This document shows positions 54,994 through 62,210 of a stretch of DNA of 64,000 nucleotides, piece by piece. This DNA comes from Blastochloris sulfoviridis (GTDB lineage Bacteria > Pseudomonadota > Alphaproteobacteria > Rhizobiales > Xanthobacteraceae), in the NCBI RefSeq assembly GCF_008630065.1, contig NZ_VWPL01000010.1:1-64000 (forward strand). The letters run 5' to 3'. The stretch's first letter is position 1. Every line of letters begins with the position of its first letter. The notes beneath the pieces were generated by a model. The model was not told the origin of the DNA. It saw nothing but the letters and a program-made list of their open reading frames with translations, and did not search any database. The position numbers and the translations under genes are program-made.

Positions 54994-56982
54994 ATGAAAG
55001 ACCGCTCTGACGCGCAAGGCATGCCGTATACCGGACCGAATGCGGCGGGAAGCCCAGAGACGCCGGGCAGCGGTGTCGCGCTGCAGGCGCCGGCCGACGC
55101 CGAGCGTGCCGCGCTGTCGGACGCCACGTCCGCGTCCGGCGCCCTGACGACCGACCCCGCCGAGCAAGGCGCGGAGGCGCAGCCAGCCGTGGCCGCCGAA
55201 CCGGGACAGCCGAAGTCGCCGGTGCTCCAGCAGCGCTGGCGCGACCAGGATTTCCGCTCCGTCCTGACGTCCGGACTTGCCGCCTGCCGGCGCAACCTCG
55301 TCACCGTCGCCCTGTTCTCGTTCTTCACCAATCTGATCGTGCTGGCGGTGCCGATCTATCTGTTCCAGATCTCCGACCGCGTGATGACCAGCCGCAGCAT
55401 GGACACGCTGGTGATGCTCACCGTCGTGGTCGTCGTGGCGATCTTCCTGCACGTCTTCCTCGACATGATGCGCCGCTTCATCCTCATGCGCATCGCCGTC
55501 GAGGCGGAGAGCAAGCTCGGCGCGCCGGTCCTCAGCGCCGCCGCCAAGGCCTCGCAGAGCGGCTCGAACCGCGAGTACCAGACGCTCGCGGACATGCAGC
55601 AATTGCGCAACTTCATCACCGGGCCGGTGCTGATCTCCATGCTCGATGCGCCGATCGCGCCGATCTATCTCGTCGCGGTGTTCCTGGTGCACCCCGATCT
55701 CGGCTTCATCGTCACGCTCACCGGCATTGCGCTGCTGACGATCGCGGTCATCAACCAGCGGCTCACCGCCGTGCCGTTCTCCCGCGCCAACGCCTTCTCG
55801 ACGCGCGCCAACCTCCAGGCCGAGGCGATGGCCCGCAACTCGCAGGTCATCAACGCCATGGGCATGATCCCGGAGGGCGTCGCGATCTGGGGCCGGGAAA
55901 CGGCGGAATCCCTGAAGTCGCAGGTGACGGCGCAAGACTACAACATCTACATGGCCGGCCTGTCGAAGTTCATCCGCCTGTGCACCCAGATCGCCATTCT
56001 CGGCTGGGGTGCGTGGCTGTGCCTGCACTCCGAACTCACCGGCGGCATGATGATCGCCGCCTCGATCGTGGCGAGCCGCGCGCTGGCGCCGATCGAGGGC
56101 ACCATCGAGGGCTGGCGCGGCTTCGTCCAGGCGCGTTCCGCCTATGGCCGAATCCGCTCGCTGCTGCAGAATTCGCCGCTGAACTTCGAGCGGCTGCGCC
56201 TGCCCCATCCGGCCGGCCACCTGACCGTCGAGCGTATCCTCTACGTGCCGCCGCCCAACAAGCGGGTGATCCTCAACGGCGTGTCGTTCCGCCTCGAACC
56301 GGGCGAGTCGCTGGCCATCGTCGGCAATTCCGGCGCCGGCAAGTCGACCCTGGCCAAGATGCTGGTCGGCTCGGTCATCCCGACCGCCGGCAGCGTGCGC
56401 CTCGACTCCATGGATCTGCGCAACTGGGATCCGCGCCAGTTCGGCGAATGCGTCGGCTACCTGCCGCAGGACGTCGAGCTGTTCCCGGCGACGATCAAGG
56501 CCAACATCGCCCGCATGCGGGCCGACGCCACCGACGAGGCGATCTTCGAGGCCGCCGAGCTTGCCGACGTCCACGAGATGATCTCGCACTTCGCCCACGG
56601 CTACGAGACCACGATCGGCGTCGACGGCAGCCCGCTGTCCGGCGGCCAGAAGCAGCGCATCGGGCTCGCCCGTGCCTTCTACGGCCGTCCCCGCCTGGTG
56701 GTGCTCGACGAACCGAACTCCAATCTCGACGTCGCCGGCGAACGCGCGCTGGCCAACGCGCTGGTGCGCGCCAAGGACTTCCAGATCACCGTCGTCGCCA
56801 TCACCCAGCGCCCCGCACTGCTGCGCAGCGTCGACAAGATCCTGATCCTGAAGGACGGCGCCGTGCAGGCGATGGGCAAGCGCGACGAGATGCTCGCCGT
56901 GTTGGCCGGCAACAAGTCCACCGCCGCCGCCGCGACGACGGCGCGACCTGCGCTCGATTCCTTCGCGATGGCGGAAACCTAA
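54994..56982 (+). CDS. Type I secretion system permease/ATPase (PrtD/HlyB-like)
   Basis: A 662-residue ABC exporter. The first 90 residues are a disordered Ala/Pro-rich extension, without the C39 peptidase or CLD domain. The membrane domain (about 95-360) opens LVTVALFSFFTNLIVLAVPI and has SDRVMTSRSMDTLVMLTVVV. The nucleotide-binding domain shows Walker A GNSGAGKST (from residue 444), LSGGQKQRIGLARAFYGRPR and Walker B LVVLDEPNSNLD. This is the PrtD type of exporter. The next gene, 10 bp away, is the HlyD-type adaptor. No TolC gene is in the window, so an outer membrane channel from elsewhere is needed. Confidence 0.95.
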   Translation: MKDRSDAQGMPYTGPNAAGSPETPGSGVALQAPADAERAALSDATSASGALTTDPAEQGAEAQPAVAAEPGQPKSPVLQQRWRDQDFRSVLTSGLAACRRNLVTVALFSFFTNLIVLAVPIYLFQISDRVMTSRSMDTLVMLTVVVVVAIFLHVFLDMMRRFILMRIAVEAESKLGAPVLSAAAKASQSGSNREYQTLADMQQLRNFITGPVLISMLDAPIAPIYLVAVFLVHPDLGFIVTLTGIALLTIAVINQRLTAVPFSRANAFSTRANLQAEAMARNSQVINAMGMIPEGVAIWGRETAESLKSQVTAQDYNIYMAGLSKFIRLCTQIAILGWGAWLCLHSELTGGMMIAASIVASRALAPIEGTIEGWRGFVQARSAYGRIRSLLQNSPLNFERLRLPHPAGHLTVERILYVPPPNKRVILNGVSFRLEPGESLAIVGNSGAGKSTLAKMLVGSVIPTAGSVRLDSMDLRNWDPRQFGECVGYLPQDVELFPATIKANIARMRADATDEAIFEAAELADVHEMISHFAHGYETTIGVDGSPLSGGQKQRIGLARAFYGRPRLVVLDEPNSNLDVAGERALANALVRAKDFQITVVAITQRPALLRSVDKILILKDGAVQAMGKRDEMLAVLAGNKSTAAAATTARPALDSFAMAET

Positions 56983-56992
56983 GGAGGGGGAT

Positions 56993-58345
56993 GTGTCAAT
57001 CGTTGAGTCCGCGCATCAGGCGCGCGAATGGTACTCGGACATCCCCCGACGGACCCGAACCCACACCATATTGGGTTTCAGCGGATTGCTCATCGGCTTT
57101 CTCGGTTTCGGCCTGTGGGGCGGCACCGCGCCGATCGCCGGTGCGGTCGTCTCGACCGGCTCGTTCGTCGCCACCGGGCAGAACCGGATCGTGCAGCACC
57201 TCGAAGGCGGGGTGATCAGCAAGATCTACGTCAATGAAGGCGACGTCGTCCAACCCGGCCAGACCCTCGTCCTGCTCGACGACACCACGCCGAAGGCGGA
57301 GCTGCGCCGCCTCCAACTGCGTCAGGCGCACCTGGTCGCGACGATCGCCCGCCTCCAGGCCACGAGCGAGGGACGCGAGACCTATAGCGAGCCCGAGGAG
57401 ATCGCCAAAGTCACCGACGACCCGGACATCCTGAAGATCCGGGGAACGCAGCGGCTGCTGTTCGAAGCGCATCACAAGAGCATGGAGAGCGACATCTCCG
57501 CACTCAAGGATGGCATCAACGCGCTGCAGGAGCGCATCGACGGCACCACGACCCAGCGGCAATACGTGAAGAAGCAGCTCCAGCTCATCGAGGAGGAGCT
57601 TACCGGCAAGCGCAAGCTGCTGGAATCCGGCTTCATCCGCAAGCCGGAGGTGCTGGCCATCGCCCGCGCCCAGGCCAATCTCGAAGGCGAGATCGGCCGG
57701 CTGACCGGCGAGATCGGCGACGCCCGCGAGCGCATCGCCCGCTCCCGCGAGCAGATCCAGGGAATCCGCAGCACGGTCATCAAGACCTCGGTCGACCAGA
57801 TGCACCAGTCGAATGCCGAGCTCTATGACGTGCGCGAGCGCCTGCGCGCCGCCCAGCGCGTGCTGGAGCGCATCGCCATCACCGCGCCGGTGCGCGGCGT
57901 CGTGGTGAAGAAGCGCTACCACACCGTCGGCGGCGTCATCGAGCCCGGAAAGAACATCCTGGAGATCGTGCCGCTCGACGAGGAGCTGGTCATCGAGGTG
58001 CGGGTGCGGCCGCAGGATATCGACCACGTCAAGCTCGGCCAGCCTGCCTCGGTGCGCCTGACATCGCTCAACCGGCGCACGACGCCCATGGTGGCCGGAG
58101 AAGTGGTCTACATCTCCGCCGACGCGGTCCAGGACGAGACGCGCGGCCAAACGCCGCTTTCGACCGCCGACGTCTACGTCGCCCGCGTGCGGCTCGACGC
58201 GGTCGAGGCTGCGGCGATCGAGGGCTTCAGCCCCACCCCCGGCATGCCGGCGGAAGTGTTCATCAAGACGGCCGAGCGGACGTTCTTCGAATATCTGGTC
58301 CGGCCAATCCACGACAGCCTGCAGCGTGCGTTCCGGGAGTCCTGA
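56993..58345 (+). CDS. HlyD family type I secretion periplasmic adaptor
   Basis: A 450-residue membrane fusion protein that links the ABC exporter to a TolC-type channel. One membrane helix (THTILGFSGLLIGFLGFGLW) leads to a lipoyl half-domain (VSTGSFVATGQNRIVQHLEG), long coiled-coil helices (about 110-290), and the PrtE/HlyD block APVRGVVVKKRYHTVGGVIE with ITAP before it. The C-terminus VFIKTAERTFFEYLVRPIHD is typical. The GTG start at 56993 has AAGGAGGGGG right before. It is transcribed with the ABC gene. Confidence 0.95.
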   Translation: MSIVESAHQAREWYSDIPRRTRTHTILGFSGLLIGFLGFGLWGGTAPIAGAVVSTGSFVATGQNRIVQHLEGGVISKIYVNEGDVVQPGQTLVLLDDTTPKAELRRLQLRQAHLVATIARLQATSEGRETYSEPEEIAKVTDDPDILKIRGTQRLLFEAHHKSMESDISALKDGINALQERIDGTTTQRQYVKKQLQLIEEELTGKRKLLESGFIRKPEVLAIARAQANLEGEIGRLTGEIGDARERIARSREQIQGIRSTVIKTSVDQMHQSNAELYDVRERLRAAQRVLERIAITAPVRGVVVKKRYHTVGGVIEPGKNILEIVPLDEELVIEVRVRPQDIDHVKLGQPASVRLTSLNRRTTPMVAGEVVYISADAVQDETRGQTPLSTADVYVARVRLDAVEAAAIEGFSPTPGMPAEVFIKTAERTFFEYLVRPIHDSLQRAFRES

Positions 58346-58349
58346 CGCC

Positions 58350-60260
58350 ATGCACATCGACGTCATCGACAGCGGAGCGGCACTGGCGGAGCTGCGCGAG
58401 CAGTGGGAGGACGTCTACGCGGCCGACCCGCAGGCGCATTTCTTCCTCTCGTTCAACTGGCTCAGCGACTGGCTCGATGCCGCCCGCAGCCCATGGTTCG
58501 TCCTCGCCGCCCGCCCGAGCGCGGCGCATCCGCGCCACGTCGCCTATCTGCCGCTGCGCTTTTCCAACAAGACGGGCAAGGACGGCAAGCTGCGCCGCGA
58601 ATTCACCATGGCCGGCAGCCGCCTGTCGGACTACACCGGCTTTCTGTGCCGGCCCGAATATGAGGAGCTTGCGATCCCGGCGTTCGCCCATCACCTGAAG
58701 GCGCTCGACTGGTCGACGTTCCAACTGGAGAACATCCGCAACGCGCCGCGCCGGCTCGAACTGTTCACCGCGTGCTTCGAGAGCGACGTCTACGCCTCGA
58801 AGAACGTCGAGCACATCGACCGCATCGACGGCACCGACCACAATCTCTGCCCGCTCACCGAACTGCCCGACTCGTGGGATGCGTTTCTCGCCACCAAGCT
58901 CAGCGCCAACACGCGCCAGAAGTTGCGGCGCTTCCTGCGCGTCGTCGAGAGCCCGGACTCGGGCTTCCGCTTCACCTTGCCGGACGCCTCCACCATCGAC
59001 CGCGACCTCGACGTGTTCCTGAAATTCTGGGACACGCGGTGGCGCCCGCGCAAGGGCGCCAAGACCGACGACATCGTGGCCATGAACCGCACGATGCTGA
59101 AGCGCTGCTTCGATGCGGGGACGCTGTTCCTGCCCATGCTGTGGCAGGGCGAGCGGCCGCTCGGCGGCCTGGCGAGCTTTCTCGATCCGGTCAAGCGCGC
59201 GGTGATGTTCTACATGGCCGGGCGCGACGAGTCGTTCGACACGCCGCCGCCGGGCCTGATGCTGCACGCCTTCAGCATCCGCCGCCTCATCGCCGACGGC
59301 TTCAAGATCTACGATTTCCTGCGCGGCAACGAGCCCTACAAATATTCGTTCGGCGTGGTCGAGCACCGCATCGTCCACATCACGCTGAGCCGGCAGAGCC
59401 TGGACGAGCGGGCCCGCGCCGCCGAGTTCGCCGCGATGTTCAAGGCGGCGACCGAGCACCATCAGCAGGGCCGCCTCGTCGAGGCCGAAAGTGGATACCG
59501 CCGCATCCTCGATGCCAATCCGCGCCACAGCGGCGCGCTCTACGGCCTGGGGCAGATGCTGGCCGCGCGCGGCGACCATGGCGCCGCCGAGCAGATCTTC
59601 AGCGTCTTCGTGTCGATCGACAAGAACTCGGCCAAGGGATGGCTTCGCCTGGCCGCGGCCCTGCAGGCGCGCGAGAAGTTCCAGGCGGCGGCCGACGCCT
59701 ATCGCGAATCCATCCAGCACCGGCCCGATCTGGTCGAGGCGCACAACGGCCTGGGCAATGTGCTGGCGCGTCTCGGCCAGCGCGAGGACGCCGTCGTCGC
59801 GTTCGAGACCGCGCTGCGCCTGAAGCCGGATTTCCTGGAGGCCGAGGTCAGCCTCGGCAATGTTCTGGAATCGATGGAGCGGCTGACGCCGGTCAGCCGG
59901 GCCCAGTTCGCGCGCGCCAATCTCGCCCTCGCCGATCGCCGGCGCGCGGCCGGCGCCACCCGCCCGGCCGCCGTGCTCTATCGCCGCGCCATCGCCTTCG
60001 ATCCGGCATCGGCCGCGGCCCATCACGGCCTCGGCCTGATGCTGCAGACGCTGGGCGAAGCGGGCCAGGCCGCGCAGTGCTATCGGCGGGCGCTCGAACT
60101 CGATCCGAACCACGCCGAGGCGCGCACGCTGCTGGCGATCGTCGATCCCGGCCGCGGCAAGCGCTTCAAGGCGCGCCCGCAGGTCGGCGCGGCGGCACGG
60201 GAGCCGTCCCCGCCCTGGGCCGTGCCGCCGTCCGAGACCGGCGCACCGCGGCTGAACTGA
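58350..60260 (+). CDS. GNAT-type (BioF2-like) acyltransferase fused to TPR repeats
   Basis: A 636-residue cytoplasmic protein, 4 bp after the HlyD gene. The first half is a FemAB/GNAT-like domain as in CelD-type proteins of exopolysaccharide loci: FFLSFNWLSDWLDAARSPWF, LSANTRQKLRRFLRVVESPD, GASLASFLDP-like GGLASFLDPVKRAVMFYMAG and FKIYDFLRGNEPYKYSFGVV. The second half (about 370-610) is at least six TPRs (HSGALYGLGQMLAARGDHGA, VEAHNGLGNVLARLGQREDA). ATG 58350 is preferred to ATG 58326, which would overlap the previous gene. It may acylate the cargo, the lipid or glycan with which it works, or bind it through the TPRs. This is inference. Confidence 0.85.
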   Translation: MHIDVIDSGAALAELREQWEDVYAADPQAHFFLSFNWLSDWLDAARSPWFVLAARPSAAHPRHVAYLPLRFSNKTGKDGKLRREFTMAGSRLSDYTGFLCRPEYEELAIPAFAHHLKALDWSTFQLENIRNAPRRLELFTACFESDVYASKNVEHIDRIDGTDHNLCPLTELPDSWDAFLATKLSANTRQKLRRFLRVVESPDSGFRFTLPDASTIDRDLDVFLKFWDTRWRPRKGAKTDDIVAMNRTMLKRCFDAGTLFLPMLWQGERPLGGLASFLDPVKRAVMFYMAGRDESFDTPPPGLMLHAFSIRRLIADGFKIYDFLRGNEPYKYSFGVVEHRIVHITLSRQSLDERARAAEFAAMFKAATEHHQQGRLVEAESGYRRILDANPRHSGALYGLGQMLAARGDHGAAEQIFSVFVSIDKNSAKGWLRLAAALQAREKFQAAADAYRESIQHRPDLVEAHNGLGNVLARLGQREDAVVAFETALRLKPDFLEAEVSLGNVLESMERLTPVSRAQFARANLALADRRRAAGATRPAAVLYRRAIAFDPASAAAHHGLGLMLQTLGEAGQAAQCYRRALELDPNHAEARTLLAIVDPGRGKRFKARPQVGAAAREPSPPWAVPPSETGAPRLN

Positions 60261-60281
60261 CCGCGCCGCTGGCCGCGCGTT

Positions 60282-62210
60282 TCACTCGACGATGAAGACC
60301 GGCGCCACCGTCAGGGCGACGCTATTGCCCGTGATCGGGTGGAACGTGCCGGCGAGATCCTGGTAGCGGGTGAACCGGGGATCGACCGCGAGCGTCGAGC
60401 CGGCGGAGTTCGAATCCCAGGCCAGCATCAGCGCGGTGCCGTCCGCCTTGGTGTAGGTTCCCGTCCATTGCGTGCCGTCGTCGAGGCGCGGCGCGCTGAG
60501 GCGCAGCGTGATGTCGAACGGCTTTCCCGGCTCGTAGAGGAAGGCGAGGCCCGGCGTCACCGAGGCGCAGCCGGCGAACCGCGTCCGCGTCATCAGCAGG
60601 TTGCGCTGCCGGCGATGATCCAGCGCCGTCGCCGGCACGGTCTGCGCGCCGCCATGGCCGAGCGTGCGGCCGTCCTCGGCATATTCGACCACGCCGGCAT
60701 GCACCGTCACGTGTTGGTAGGAGCCGGCGATCAGGCTCTGGTGGAAGCTGCCGAACCACTGCCGGTCCGGGCCGGAGCGGATGGCGCCGGCCGTCTCGAA
60801 CTCCAGCCGCGTCATGCCGTTGGCGCCGGCGGCCGGCGTGCCCCACACCCGGATGTCGATATAGCCCGGCCCGGCGGCGATGCTGGTGTTGACGCCCCTG
60901 CCGGCATCGGGCGCGATCAGCGACCAGCCATCGGGCGGCGCGCCCGGCGTACCGGAGACGGCGCCCGCGGCCAGCGGATTGCGGATGCGGTTGGCGGTCT
61001 CCTGCCGCGCCACCGGCGCCACCGGCGTCGCGCCGATGAACTGCGTGGCCATCAGCCTGTAGGTGAGGCCGGCCGGATTGAGGCCGGTCCCCTGCCCGTC
61101 ATCCGACCATTGCCACAGCATGCCGTGCCCCCGGTTGTCGTAGGAGTACCAGTAGGACCGCCCGACCCCGCCGGCCTGCATCAGCATGGTGGCCTTCACC
61201 GCAAACTGCCCCGTCAGCTCCCAGTTCTTGGGCGTGGACTGGTCCAGAACATCCTCGCGGGAGGTGCCCTTCACCGACCACACCGCAAGCCCGCCCTCAG
61301 TGTTCCACACCCCTTCGAGGCCGAAGGTGGCGGCGATGTTCCAGTATTTCTGGATGTCGATGATCGTCTGCTCGCCGAGCAGCTCGTAGCGCTGCGGATC
61401 GACCACCCCGCCCTCCATCAGGGTCTTGTAGTCGCCGAGCGAGAACCAGTGGAACGGATAGCCGTGGTAGGCGACGATGTCGGCGCAGGGGTCGCCGGTG
61501 CTGCAGCGGGAGAGAAAGTCGATCGTCCACTCCACGCCATCGTTCTCGTTGCCCCACGGCCCGGAATAGACGCCGGGGGTGAGAATTTTGGCGCTGGGGT
61601 CCGCCGCCTTGATGATGCGGTAGGCGCGGCGGGCGAGATCGACCATGGTCGCCATGTCGCCGCGCCAGAAGCCGTTATCGTTCGGCTCGTTCCAGATCTC
61701 CCAGTATTTCACCCGGCCGGCCGCCTGCCGCACGACGGCGGAGACCCAGGCCTCCCAGTCGGCCATGTCGCGCGGCGGATAGCAGGTGCCGTAATTGCCG
61801 TCCGGGCAGAACACGTCCGGCCGGCTGGAGGCCCAGCGCGGCATATAGAGGCCGAGATTGAGCAGCAGATCGGCGTCATGCGCCTGGAGGCGGGCCAGCC
61901 ACGCCTCCAGGCCCCGCCAGTCGAACACGCCCTTGCGCGGATTGAGCGCGAACCAGTTCGGACCCGGATTGCCGCGATGGGAACCTACCGGCAGGTCCGG
62001 CCACTCCTTCGCATGGCCCTGGTTGTGCATGCCGAAGAACGCACGCGGGATTGGCGCCAGGGAGATTGACGACTGCGGGCTCGGCGCAGGTGGAGTCGGC
62101 GCAGGTGGGGTCGGCGCTTGCGCCGCCGCCGGCATGCACGCCCAGGCGAGGAGAAGCGGAACGGTCCAGCGAAGCGTCGTCCAGCGAAGCGTCGTCCAGC
62201 GAAGCGTCAT
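60282..62210 (-). CDS. Clan GH-A-like glycoside hydrolase, secreted (copy 1)
   Basis: A 642-residue protein with an N-terminal signal that begins with a tandem pentapeptide (TLRWT three times; DNA repeat of 15 bp at 62167-62211) and ends PAAAQ. A Pro/Ala stretch follows. The (beta/alpha)8 domain (about 55-420) has the acid/base Glu in YWEIWNEPND (E175) and a nucleophile candidate in GVWNTEGGLAV (E305), the spacing of clan GH-A families such as GH39. The last 220 residues are beta-rich (carbohydrate-binding or accessory). The substrate is not known; a matrix polysaccharide is possible. The ATG overlaps the stop of copy 2 (ATGA), so they form an operon. Confidence 0.82.
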   Translation of the reverse strand: MTLRWTTLRWTTLRWTVPLLLAWACMPAAAQAPTPPAPTPPAPSPQSSISLAPIPRAFFGMHNQGHAKEWPDLPVGSHRGNPGPNWFALNPRKGVFDWRGLEAWLARLQAHDADLLLNLGLYMPRWASSRPDVFCPDGNYGTCYPPRDMADWEAWVSAVVRQAAGRVKYWEIWNEPNDNGFWRGDMATMVDLARRAYRIIKAADPSAKILTPGVYSGPWGNENDGVEWTIDFLSRCSTGDPCADIVAYHGYPFHWFSLGDYKTLMEGGVVDPQRYELLGEQTIIDIQKYWNIAATFGLEGVWNTEGGLAVWSVKGTSREDVLDQSTPKNWELTGQFAVKATMLMQAGGVGRSYWYSYDNRGHGMLWQWSDDGQGTGLNPAGLTYRLMATQFIGATPVAPVARQETANRIRNPLAAGAVSGTPGAPPDGWSLIAPDAGRGVNTSIAAGPGYIDIRVWGTPAAGANGMTRLEFETAGAIRSGPDRQWFGSFHQSLIAGSYQHVTVHAGVVEYAEDGRTLGHGGAQTVPATALDHRRQRNLLMTRTRFAGCASVTPGLAFLYEPGKPFDITLRLSAPRLDDGTQWTGTYTKADGTALMLAWDSNSAGSTLAVDPRFTRYQDLAGTFHPITGNSVALTVAPVFIVE

